A stretch of 58,513 bases of DNA, from contig NZ_CAACVB010000024.1 in NCBI RefSeq assembly GCF_900659635.1, positions 1-58,513 of the forward strand, read 5' to 3'. Below the pieces are notes generated by a model. It saw only the letters and a program-made list of their open reading frames with translations. It was not told where the DNA came from and did no database searches. The translations under genes and the position numbers were made by a program. The stretch is from Actinomadura roseirufa (GTDB taxonomy: Bacteria > Actinomycetota > Actinomycetes > Streptosporangiales > Streptosporangiaceae). Shown piece after piece: positions 40,667 to 48,773 of this stretch (position 1 is its first letter; each line of letters opens with the position of its first letter).

Positions 40667-42412
40667 ATGCCCGCTCCGCAAGCCGTACTCGCCGCCCGGG
40701 TCCAGGACGCGCTCACCGCCGCGTTCGGGCCGTCCTACGCCGGCGCCGACCCCGTCATCCGGCCCTCGCAGTTCGCCGACCTCCAGGCCAACGTGGCCCT
40801 GCCGCTGGCCAAGCGCCTCGGCCGCCCGCCGCGCGAGGTGGCGGACGCGATCGTCGCCCACCTGGACACCGCGGGCCTCATCGGCGACGTCCAGGTCAGC
40901 GGGCCGGGCTTCATCAACCTGACGCTGGACGACGGGTGGATCGCCGCGCAGGCGCAGCGGGCCCTGGAGGACGCGCGGCTCGGCGTCCCGAGGACCGAGC
41001 GGCCGCGGACCGTGGTCGTCGAGTACTCCTCGCCCAACGTCGCCAAGGAGATGCACGTCGGGCACCTGCGCACCACGATCGTCGGCGACGCCATCGCCCG
41101 GATCCTGGTGTTCCTCGGCCACGACGTGATCCGCGACAACCACGTGGGCGACTGGGGCACCCCGTTCGGGATGCTCATCGAGCACCTGCTCGACCTCGGC
41201 GAGGAGGCCGCCGCCCGCGACGACGCCTCCGTCAGCGACCTGACCGCGTTCTACCAGGCCGCGCGGGCCAAGTTCGACGGCGACGAGGGCTTCGCCGACC
41301 GGTCGCGGCGGCGGGTCGTGGCGCTGCAGGCCGGCGACGCCGAGACACTGCGGCTGTGGCGGGTCCTCGTCGAGGTGTCCAAGCGCTACTTCAACTCGGT
41401 GTACGGGCGGCTCGGCGTCACGCTGACCGACGACGACATCCGGGGCGAGAGCTTCTACAACGACCTGCTGGCGCCGACCGTCCAGGAGCTGGAGGACAAG
41501 GGCATCGCGGTCGTCAGCGACGGGGCGCTGTGCGCGTTCCCGCCCGGCTTCACCGGCCGCGAGGGCGACCCGCTGCCGGTGATCATCCGCAAGAGCGACG
41601 GCGGCTACAACTACTCCACCACCGACCTGGCCACCATCCGGTACCGGGTCGACACCGACCACGTCGACCGGATGATCTACGTGGTGGGCGCGCCGCAGGC
41701 GCTGCACTTCCAGATGGTCTTCGCCGTCGCCCGGATGGCCGGCTGGCTCGGCGAGGAGGTCGAGGCCGAGCATGCCCAGATCGGCAACGTCCTCGGTACC
41801 GACGGCAAGATCCTGCGCACCCGGGCGGGCGGCACCGTCAAGCTCTCCGAGCTGATCGACGAGGCCGTCGAGCGGGCCGGCGCGGCGTTCGACGAGATCA
41901 AGCACGACGAGCCGTTCGACGCGGCCTCCCGCGCCGCGATCGTCGAGGCCGTCGGCGTCGGCGCGGTGAAGTACGCCGACCTGTCGGTGGCCCTCGGCAG
42001 CGAGTACGTCTTCGACGTCGACCGGATGACCTCGTTCCACGGCAAGACCGGCCCGTACCTGCAGTACGCCGCGGCGCGGATCCGGTCGATCTTCCGCAAG
42101 GGCGGGCTCGCGCCGGACGAGACGACCGGGCCGATCACGCTCACCGACCCCGCCGAGCGCGCCCTGGCGCTGCGGCTGCTGGACTTCGGGCCCGTCCTGG
42201 AGCAGGTCGGCGAGAGCGCCGAGCCGCACCGGCTCGCCGGCTACGTCTACGCGGTCGCCGACGCCTACACGACGTTCTACGAGAACTGCCCCGTGCTGAA
42301 GGCCCCGGACGCCGCGACCCGGGCGTCCCGGCTCGCGCTGTGCGCGGTGACGCTGCGCACCCTGGTCACCGGCCTCGACCTGCTCGGCGTCCCCACGCCC
42401 GAACGCATGTAG
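40667..42412 (+). CDS. argS: Arginyl-tRNA synthetase
   Basis: A 581-residue class I synthetase. The HIGH motif reads HVGH (130-133), preceded by VEYSSPNVAKEM, a strong ArgS signature. The KMSKS position reads DGKILRTRAGG, the degenerate form usual for ArgS. The N-terminal Add-1 domain and the C-terminal anticodon domain (YVYAVADAYTTFYENCPVLK) are complete. TAACCT (40655-40660) lies 6 nt before ATG 40667, which fits a leaderless promoter. Confidence 0.96.
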   Translation: MPAPQAVLAARVQDALTAAFGPSYAGADPVIRPSQFADLQANVALPLAKRLGRPPREVADAIVAHLDTAGLIGDVQVSGPGFINLTLDDGWIAAQAQRALEDARLGVPRTERPRTVVVEYSSPNVAKEMHVGHLRTTIVGDAIARILVFLGHDVIRDNHVGDWGTPFGMLIEHLLDLGEEAAARDDASVSDLTAFYQAARAKFDGDEGFADRSRRRVVALQAGDAETLRLWRVLVEVSKRYFNSVYGRLGVTLTDDDIRGESFYNDLLAPTVQELEDKGIAVVSDGALCAFPPGFTGREGDPLPVIIRKSDGGYNYSTTDLATIRYRVDTDHVDRMIYVVGAPQALHFQMVFAVARMAGWLGEEVEAEHAQIGNVLGTDGKILRTRAGGTVKLSELIDEAVERAGAAFDEIKHDEPFDAASRAAIVEAVGVGAVKYADLSVALGSEYVFDVDRMTSFHGKTGPYLQYAAARIRSIFRKGGLAPDETTGPITLTDPAERALALRLLDFGPVLEQVGESAEPHRLAGYVYAVADAYTTFYENCPVLKAPDAATRASRLALCAVTLRTLVTGLDLLGVPTPERM

Positions 42413-42505
42413 CGGCGCCCGCCGGCGGCCGGACACGGCGCGGCGGGCGGAACCGTCGGACGGGAGGGCGGCGCCGGGCGCTCAGAAGGGTGCTCAGCCG
42501 GGCGC

Positions 42506-43453
42506 TCAGACGGGGCGGTGCTGCGGCGGCCGGGTCGCCGCGCCGCCCGCCCGGCCGGTCACGCCGGGCGCGCCGCGCTCGCGGGCGACCTGCTCGCGGA
42601 CCGCCGGGACGATCTCCAGCGCGAACGGCGCCAGCTGGTCGGGATGGCCGCCGAACAGGAACGTGTCGACGCGATGGCCCACGGCCAGCTCCGTCAGCTC
42701 GTAGATCCACTGCCGGGGCGGGCCGTGCAGGAACCCCTGGGACCCGCCGGTGTCGATGACGCCCTCCAGCACGTACACGCGCCGGATCTCGGCCGGGTCG
42801 CGCCCGGCCGCGGCGCAGGCGTCGTCGATCCGGCGCTGCCCGTCCGCCAGCCGCTTGGGCGGGACGAGCGAGGACGGCGCGATCCACCCGTCGGCGACAC
42901 GGCCGGCCAGGTCCAGGCCCCACGGCCCCGTCACGCCGAGCCAGATCGCGATCTGGCCGGCCGGCGCCGGGCCGGCCTGCGCGGCGGCGAACCGGTAGTG
43001 CTCCCCCTGGAAGCGCAGACCGTGCTGGTCGCTCCAGTGCAGCCGGATGACCTGCACCGCCTCCTCCAGCGCGCGGCGCGCCCGCGCCGCGTCGAGCCGC
43101 GCACCGCCGTAGGCCTCCACACCGTCCCAGAACGACCCGGCGCCGAGGCCGAGCGCGACCCGGCCGCCGCTGTCGCGGTCCATGGTGGCGACGGCCTTGG
43201 CCAGCAGGGCGGGCGGCCGCAGCGGCAGGCACGCCACCGCCGGCAGCACCCGGATCCGGGACGTGGCCGCCAGCATCGTCGCCATCAGCGTCGGCGTGTC
43301 GGCGGTGCCGCGGTGGAACGGATGGTCGCGCAGGCCGAGCAGGTCGAGCCCGTACCGGTCCGCGTCCTGCGCGATGCGGACCAGCGGGGCGGACGCGTCC
43401 GGCATCAGGGACAGCCCGAACCGCAGCGGCCCGGACCGGCCGGCGGCCGTCAC
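42506..43453 (-). CDS. LLM-class flavin-dependent oxidoreductase
   Basis: About 315 residues from GTG 43453, which overlaps the stop of the DUF2630 gene as GTGA. The TIM-barrel LLM pattern is clear: PLVRIAQDADRYGLDLLGLR, RIRVLPAVACLPLRPPALLA, and GGRVALGLGAGSFWDG. The family includes F420- and FMN-dependent enzymes; actinomycetes usually use F420. The substrate is not evident. It is co-translated with DUF2630. Confidence 0.9.
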   Translation of the reverse strand: MTAAGRSGPLRFGLSLMPDASAPLVRIAQDADRYGLDLLGLRDHPFHRGTADTPTLMATMLAATSRIRVLPAVACLPLRPPALLAKAVATMDRDSGGRVALGLGAGSFWDGVEAYGGARLDAARARRALEEAVQVIRLHWSDQHGLRFQGEHYRFAAAQAGPAPAGQIAIWLGVTGPWGLDLAGRVADGWIAPSSLVPPKRLADGQRRIDDACAAAGRDPAEIRRVYVLEGVIDTGGSQGFLHGPPRQWIYELTELAVGHRVDTFLFGGHPDQLAPFALEIVPAVREQVARERGAPGVTGRAGGAATRPPQHRPV

Positions 43454-43707
43454 TGCAGGTAGCCTTCGACCTCGTCCGGCGGCCGGACCGCCGTGTCGTC
43501 GCTCCCCTCGCCCTCCGCGAGACCCGCCTCCAGCCGGGCCCTGCGGCGGCGGAGCAGGTCCCAGCACTGGTCAAGCGCGACCTCAAGCCGCTCCAGCCGC
43601 CGGTGCTCCTCGTCCCGTCCGAGCTCGCCCCGCTGGTACCGCTCGCGGAGCCGCTGCTCCTCGCCGACGTAATCGTCGATGCGCGCCAGGATCTCCTTCT
43701 CGTCCAT
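43450..43707 (-). CDS. DUF2630 family protein
   Basis: An 85-residue helical protein, MDEKEILARIDDYVGEEQRL, with the conserved LEVALDQCWDLLRRRRARLE and a VEGYLQ C-terminus. These are diagnostic of DUF2630. The function is unknown. It is the first gene of a two-gene operon with the LLM oxidoreductase. Confidence 0.9.
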   Translation of the reverse strand: MDEKEILARIDDYVGEEQRLRERYQRGELGRDEEHRRLERLEVALDQCWDLLRRRRARLEAGLAEGEGSDDTAVRPPDEVEGYLQ

Positions 43708-43787
43708 CGGCTCCCCCCGTCCGTGGCCGGTCTCCGGCGGAGCCCCCTCCCGCGGGCGGGCAGGGGCCCGGTGCCGGGCGCCGGTGC

Positions 43788-44837
43788 TCAGCGGCCCCGG
43801 TCGGAGCCGCTCGTCAGGCCGCTCAGGAACCCGCCGTCGCTGCTCGTCGAGTGCTGGAGCCCGCTGTCGGTCTTCGGCTCGACCATCGGCGCCGGTGCGG
43901 CGGGCGAGGTCGCCGAGCGGCGGGCCGGAGCCGAGGACCGGGCGCGGGTCGCGGCCGCCTTCGGCTTGGCCGCGCCCGTCCGGGCACTGGCGGTGGACTT
44001 GCGCGCCGTGCCCGACCGGGCCGCCGACGACCGTGCCGTGCCCGCCTTGGCCGTGCCGCTCCGCGCGGTGGACCCGCGCGCGGCGGACGCCTTCGGTTTG
44101 GCCGCCGGCGTCTTGCGCGCGGTGCTCGCCGACCGCGTCCCGGACGCGGTCCTGCGCGCCGTGGTGCTCTTGGCCGCGCCGGTCCGCGCCGAGGCCGCCG
44201 ACCTGGTGCGGCTCGCCGCCGACGTCGACGTCCTGCGGGTCGTGCCGGACTTGGCTGCGGTGCTCCGCGTCCCCGTGGTCTTGCGCGCCGTCGTGCCGCG
44301 CGCCGTCGTCGCGCGCGTCCCGGTGCGGGCCGTACCGGTCCGCGCCGTCGAGGACTTCGCGGCCTTGGCCGTGGTCGTGATGACCTTCGCGGCGGCGTCC
44401 ATCGCCTTGGCGGCGTCGGTCATCGCCTTGGTCGCGGTCGTCATCGCCTTGGTCATCGCCGTCATGGCCTTGGCCGAGGTGGACGCCTTGGTCGCCACCG
44501 ACTTCATCTGCGTCGCGGCGGCCTTGGCCTGGCTCGCGGCCTTGGTGACGCGGGTCGCCGCCGTCGTCGACGTCCGGCTGGACGCGGCGCTCGTCCGCGC
44601 CGAGCCCGCCGCCGGCCTGCGCGCCGCGGTGGTGCTCTTGCGCGCGGTGGTGGTCCGGGTCCCGGTGCGGCTCGACGACGCGCGCGCGGACGTGCTCCGC
44701 GACGAGGCCGACCGCGCGGACGACGTCCGCTTGGCGGCGGGTTTCTTGGCGGCCGTGGACTTCTTCGCTGCTGTGCTCTTCGTACGACTGGCCGTGCCTC
44801 GGCTCGACGCCGTACGCGATGCGGTCTTGATAGGCAC
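43788..44837 (-). CDS. Histone H1-like Ala/Lys/Ser/Thr-rich basic protein
   Basis: A 349-residue protein of extreme composition, with a GTG start at 44837 and a GGGGGGAGA RBS. The N-terminal third is AAKK/STAAKKS-like with many SR and TR pairs. A central segment of about 60 residues (AKAMTAMTKAMTTATKAMTD and surrounding) forms Ala/Met/Thr helical heptads. A further TARxGTAR-rich stretch follows. The last 30 residues are different (GLQHSTSSDGGFLSGLTSGS). DNA compaction is likely. There is no globular domain, unlike HupS-type proteins. Confidence 0.8.
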   Translation of the reverse strand: MPIKTASRTASSRGTASRTKSTAAKKSTAAKKPAAKRTSSARSASSRSTSARASSSRTGTRTTTARKSTTAARRPAAGSARTSAASSRTSTTAATRVTKAASQAKAAATQMKSVATKASTSAKAMTAMTKAMTTATKAMTDAAKAMDAAAKVITTTAKAAKSSTARTGTARTGTRATTARGTTARKTTGTRSTAAKSGTTRRTSTSAASRTRSAASARTGAAKSTTARRTASGTRSASTARKTPAAKPKASAARGSTARSGTAKAGTARSSAARSGTARKSTASARTGAAKPKAAATRARSSAPARRSATSPAAPAPMVEPKTDSGLQHSTSSDGGFLSGLTSGSDRGR

Positions 44838-44923
44838 TGATCTCCCCCCAGTGATGATCAGCTTTACGGGGAGATCTATTCCACGTTTGGTGACGCTCTA
44901 CACACGGTAAGCGGTCACGGCGT

Positions 44924-45784
44924 TCAGACGCCCACCGGATGCCACACCGTCTTGGTCTCCAGGAACGCCGTCATCCGCCCCGTGCCGGGGGTCCGCGCCC
45001 AGTCCTGCGCGCCGGGCCGCAGGACGCGCTTGAGGTTGCCCGCGGCGGCCTCCTCCAGCGCCGCGACGTCCTCGGCGGCGGCCCCGGCGAGGTCGAGCGC
45101 GTTGACGTCCATGTGGGAGGCCAGCCAGGGCGCGAGCTCGGCGCGCGACCCGGTGAGAATGTTGACGACGCCGCCCGGAAGGTCGGAGGTGGCCAGGACC
45201 TCGGCGAGGGTGATGGCGGGCAGCGGCGCCCGCTCGGCCGCCACGACGACGGCGGTGTTGCCGGACACGATCGCGGGCGCCACCACCGAGACCAGGCCGA
45301 GCAGCGGGTCGTCGGGGGCGATGACGCCGACCGTCCCGGTGGGCTCGGGCGTGGAGAAGTTGAAGAACGGCCCCGCGACGGGGTTCGCGGACCCGGCGAC
45401 CGCGGCGAGCTTGTCGGCCCATCCGGCGTACCAGACCCACCGGTCGACGGCGCCGTCCACGGCGGTGCCCGCGGCGGCCTTGCCGAGACCGAGGTCGCGC
45501 AGCTCGCCGACGAACTGGTCGCGGCGGCCTTCGAGCATCTCGGCGACACGGTAGAGGATCTGGCCGCGGTTGTAGGCGGTCCGCGCGGACCAGCCGGGGA
45601 ACGCCTTGCGGGCCGCCGTGACGGCGTCGCGGACGTCCTTGCGCGACGCGCGGGACGCGTTGGCCAGGAAGCCGCCCTTGGCGTCGTCGACCACGTAGGA
45701 CCTGCCAGACTCCGAGCGGGGGAACGCTCCGCCGATGAACAGCTTGTAGGTCTTGCGGACGGTCAGCCGGGTCGCGTCAGGCAT
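44924..45784 (-). CDS. Truncated aldehyde dehydrogenase-like protein (cofactor-domain half)
   Basis: A 286-residue protein that aligns with the N-terminal NAD-binding half of an aldehyde dehydrogenase (YKLFIGGAFPRSESGRSY, GVIAPDDPLLGLVSVVAPAI, LPGGVVNILTGSRAEL). It ends before the catalytic Cys domain, and the usual LELGGK Glu segment is lost. It overlaps the full-length enzyme gene by 8 bp. ALDH16 enzymes consist of a full ALDH domain followed by just such a truncated one, so this pair looks like a split ALDH16. It is therefore probably a structural partner, not a broken gene. Confidence 0.88.
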   Translation of the reverse strand: MPDATRLTVRKTYKLFIGGAFPRSESGRSYVVDDAKGGFLANASRASRKDVRDAVTAARKAFPGWSARTAYNRGQILYRVAEMLEGRRDQFVGELRDLGLGKAAAGTAVDGAVDRWVWYAGWADKLAAVAGSANPVAGPFFNFSTPEPTGTVGVIAPDDPLLGLVSVVAPAIVSGNTAVVVAAERAPLPAITLAEVLATSDLPGGVVNILTGSRAELAPWLASHMDVNALDLAGAAAEDVAALEEAAAGNLKRVLRPGAQDWARTPGTGRMTAFLETKTVWHPVGV

Positions 45785-47207
45785 CGAGGTAGCCCTCCAG
45801 TCCGTGGCGTCCGCCCTCCCGGCCGAACCCCGATTCCTTGTAGCCGCCGAAGGGGGAGGCCGGATCGAACTTGTTGAAGGTGTTGGCCCACACCACCCCG
45901 GCCCGGAGCCGCTGCGCCGTCCAGAGGATCTGCGAGCCCTTCTCCGTCCAGATCCCGGCGGACAGGCCGTAGGGGGTGTTGTTGGCCTTGGCGACGGCCT
46001 CCTCGGGGGTCCGGAACGTCAGCACCGACAGGACCGGCCCGAAGATCTCCTCCTGGGCGATGCGGTGCGACTGCGCGACGCCGGTGAACAGCGTCGGCGC
46101 GAACCAGAAGCCCCGGCCGGGCAGCTCGCACGGCGGCGACCAGCGCTCGGCGCCCTCGTCCTCCCCCGCCCGCGCCAGCTCGCCGATCCTGGCGAGCTGC
46201 GCGGCGGAGTTGATCGCGCCGATGTCGGTGTTCTTGTCCAGCGGGTCGCCCACCCGGAGCGTGCCCATCCGCGTCTTCAGCCGCTCCACCAGCTCCTCGG
46301 CGACCGGTTCCTGGACGAGCAGCCGCGACCCGGCGCAGCACACGTGCCCCTGGTTGAAGAAGATGCCGTTGACGATGCCCTCGACGGCCTGGTCCAGGGC
46401 CGCGTCGGCGTACACGATGTTGGCGGCCTTGCCGCCGAGCTCCAGCGTCAGCCGCTTGCGGGTGCCCGCGACGCTCCGCGCGATGCCCCGGCCGACGGCG
46501 GTGGAGCCGGTGAAGGCGACCTTGTCGACGCCGTCGTGCTCGACCAGCGCCCGGCCGGTCTCGCCCGCGCCGGTGACGATGTTGACGACGCCGGGCGGCA
46601 GGTCGGCCTGCCGGCAGATGTCGGCGAACAGCAGCGCGGTCAGCGGCGTCGTCTCGGCCGGCTTCAGCACCACCGTGTTGCCGCAGGCGAGCGCCGGCGC
46701 GATCTTCCAGGCCAGCATCAGCAGCGGGAAGTTCCACGGGATCACCTGGCCCGCCACGCCGAGCGGCCGCGGGTCCGGCCCGAACCCGGCGTGCTCCAGC
46801 TTGTCCGCCCACCCGGCGTGGTAGAAGAAGTGCGCCGCGACGAGCGGCACGTCCACGTCCCGCGACTCCCGGATCGGCTTGCCGTTGTCGATCGACTCCA
46901 GCACCGCCAGCTCGCGGGCGCGCTCCTGGATCAGCCGCGCGATCCGGTACAGGTACTTGGCGCGCTCGGCGCCCGGCATCGGCCCCCACACCTTCTCGAA
47001 CGCGGTGCGGGCGGCGCGGACCGCCCGGTCGACGTCGGCGGCGTCCGCGCGGGCGATCTCGGCCAGCGCGGTCTCGTCGGCGGGGTTGACGGTCTTGAAC
47101 GGCTCGCCGTGCCCGTCGACGAACTCGCCCCCGACGAACAGCCCGTAGGACGGCCGGATGTCGACGATCGAGGCGGACTCGGGCGCGGGCGCGTACTCGA
47201 AAACCAT
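45777..47207 (-). CDS. NAD(P)-dependent aldehyde dehydrogenase, full length
   Basis: A 476-residue enzyme from ATG 47207. Catalytic Cys290 lies in FFNQGHVCCAGSR, general-base Glu256 in LTLELGGK, and the PWNFPLLMLAWKIAPALACG and FTGSTAVGR loops are intact. It oxidises an aldehyde to the acid. It begins 2 bp after deoC and overlaps the truncated dehydrogenase by 8 bp. Acetaldehyde released by DeoC is an attractive substrate, by inference from the operon. Confidence 0.93.
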   Translation of the reverse strand: MVFEYAPAPESASIVDIRPSYGLFVGGEFVDGHGEPFKTVNPADETALAEIARADAADVDRAVRAARTAFEKVWGPMPGAERAKYLYRIARLIQERARELAVLESIDNGKPIRESRDVDVPLVAAHFFYHAGWADKLEHAGFGPDPRPLGVAGQVIPWNFPLLMLAWKIAPALACGNTVVLKPAETTPLTALLFADICRQADLPPGVVNIVTGAGETGRALVEHDGVDKVAFTGSTAVGRGIARSVAGTRKRLTLELGGKAANIVYADAALDQAVEGIVNGIFFNQGHVCCAGSRLLVQEPVAEELVERLKTRMGTLRVGDPLDKNTDIGAINSAAQLARIGELARAGEDEGAERWSPPCELPGRGFWFAPTLFTGVAQSHRIAQEEIFGPVLSVLTFRTPEEAVAKANNTPYGLSAGIWTEKGSQILWTAQRLRAGVVWANTFNKFDPASPFGGYKESGFGREGGRHGLEGYLDA

Positions 47208-47209
47208 GA

Positions 47210-48139
47210 TCAGTCCACCGTGAAGTAGTCGGGCCCGGAGTACACGCCGGTGGTGAGCTTGCGGCGCTGCATCAGCAGGTCGTTCAGCACGCTGGAGGCG
47301 CCCAGCCGGAACCGGGCGGGCGAGAGCCAGTCGGGGCCGGCGGTCTCGTTCACCAGCACGAGGTACCGGATGGCGTCCTTGGTGGTCTTGATCCCCCCGG
47401 CGGGCTTCACCCCGACCTGGCGGCCGGTCGCGGCGCGGTAGTCGCGCACGGCCTCCAGCATCACCAGCGTCACCGGGAGCGTCGCGGCCACCGGGATCTT
47501 CCCCGTGGAGGTCTTGATGAAGTCCGCTCCCGCGCGCATCGCCAGCCACGAGGCGCGGCGCACGTTGTCGAGGGTGGCGAGCTCGCCGGTCTCCAGGATC
47601 ACCTTGAGGTGCGCGGGGCCGCAGGCGTCCCGGACGGCGGCGATGTCCTCGAACACCTTCAGGTAGTCGCCGGCCAGGAACGCGCCCCGGTCGATCACCA
47701 TGTCGATCTCCGTGGCGCCCGCCGCGACGGCGGCGCGGGTGTCGGCCAGCCGGGCCTCCAGCGGCGCCCGCCCGGACGGGAACGCGGTGGCGACGCTCGC
47801 GACGGCGACGCCCGTCCCGGCCAGCGCCCGGACGGCGACGCCCGCGAGGTCGGGGTACACGCACACCGCCGCCACCCGCGGCACCGAGGCGTCCGACGGG
47901 TCGGGCCGGGCGGCCTTGGCGCACAGCGCCCGCACCTTCCCGGCCGTGTCGGCGCCCTCCAGGGTGGTCAGGTCCACCATGGAGATCGCCAGATCGATGG
48001 CCTCGGCCTTCGCCGCCGCCTTCACCGAGCGGCCGGCCAGCCGGTCCGCCCGCTCCGCGGCGCCGACCCGGTCGACGCCCGGAAGCCCGTGCAGGAACGC
48101 GCGCAGCTCGGCGGCGCTGGTGTGAGTCTCCGTTGACAC
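47210..48139 (-). CDS. deoC: Deoxyribose-phosphate aldolase
   Basis: About 309 residues from GTG 48139; ATG 48166 and GTG 48172 are in-frame alternatives. The Schiff-base lysine lies in DFIKTSTGK, with GVKPAGGIKT and VAAVCVYP as further DeoC signatures. The reaction cleaves 2-deoxyribose-5-phosphate to glyceraldehyde-3-phosphate and acetaldehyde. It is the first gene of a deoC-aldehyde dehydrogenase operon, which makes nucleoside catabolism with acetaldehyde removal likely. Confidence 0.93.
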   Translation of the reverse strand: MSTETHTSAAELRAFLHGLPGVDRVGAAERADRLAGRSVKAAAKAEAIDLAISMVDLTTLEGADTAGKVRALCAKAARPDPSDASVPRVAAVCVYPDLAGVAVRALAGTGVAVASVATAFPSGRAPLEARLADTRAAVAAGATEIDMVIDRGAFLAGDYLKVFEDIAAVRDACGPAHLKVILETGELATLDNVRRASWLAMRAGADFIKTSTGKIPVAATLPVTLVMLEAVRDYRAATGRQVGVKPAGGIKTTKDAIRYLVLVNETAGPDWLSPARFRLGASSVLNDLLMQRRKLTTGVYSGPDYFTVD

Positions 48140-48212
48140 GCCCCCAGCATCACGCAAGTCCCCCATCGGCACAAACGGAACCTCACGGCCGGACGGCGCG
48201 ATGGCGCCGGGC

Positions 48213-48758
48213 TCAGGACGTGCCGCGGCCGTCCGGTCCGCCGAGGTCGCGCAGGCCCTCCAGGAGCACCGCGTACAGGCGCGGGTCGCGCAGGTCGGGG
48301 CCGTCGAGCCGCCTGACCAGGCCCTTGTCGGCCAGGTCCCCGAGCAGGGCGCGGACGTCCCCGAGGGGCAGCTCGCGGGGACCGTCCACCTCCGCGGCGA
48401 ACAGGGCGTCCTCGCCGGTGAGCGGCGCGGACGCGGGCCGCTCCCGGCCGAACCGCGCGGCGATCTCGGCGACGGTCCGCGGCTCCTGGCACCAGCGCAG
48501 CACGTCCAGGTGCTCGGCCTCCAGGCCGAACGCGCGCGGCCGGACGGTGCGCGCGCCGTCGACGATCGTCACGTACTCCTTGATCTCGGCGCGCGCCGCC
48601 GTCCAGGGCGCGGTGGCGACCACCATGTCCGCCAGGTCGAAGCGGTGCCCGGCCGGCTCCGGGCCGGGCCGCCGGGTCATGTAGGGACGCAGGATCGAGC
48701 CGCCCGGCCCGCCCCGGTGGTCTCCGGGGCGGGACTCGGGCCCTCGGTCGCTCGGCAC
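48213..48758 (-). CDS. DUF742 family protein (CvnC-like)
   Basis: Up to 181 residues from GTG 48758, 15 bp after the kinase gene. ILRPYMTRRPGPEPAGHRFD matches the RPY...GR start of DUF742, and EHLDVLRWCQEPRTVAEIAA followed by LLGDLADKGLVRRL matches its winged-helix-like end. In actinobacterial conservons, DUF742 proteins act with a nitrate-sensor kinase, a roadblock protein and a small GTPase. Here only kinase and DUF742 are present. Confidence 0.8.
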   Translation of the reverse strand: MPSDRGPESRPGDHRGGPGGSILRPYMTRRPGPEPAGHRFDLADMVVATAPWTAARAEIKEYVTIVDGARTVRPRAFGLEAEHLDVLRWCQEPRTVAEIAARFGRERPASAPLTGEDALFAAEVDGPRELPLGDVRALLGDLADKGLVRRLDGPDLRDPRLYAVLLEGLRDLGGPDGRGTS

Positions 48759-48773
48759 CGGAGGGCCCGCCGG

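Noticed and set aside
43603..44910. 435-codon plus-strand frame opposite the histone-like gene
   Set aside because: Its hydrophobic Ala/Val/Leu polymer is the complement of the repetitive basic gene, which has an RBS and a GTG start.
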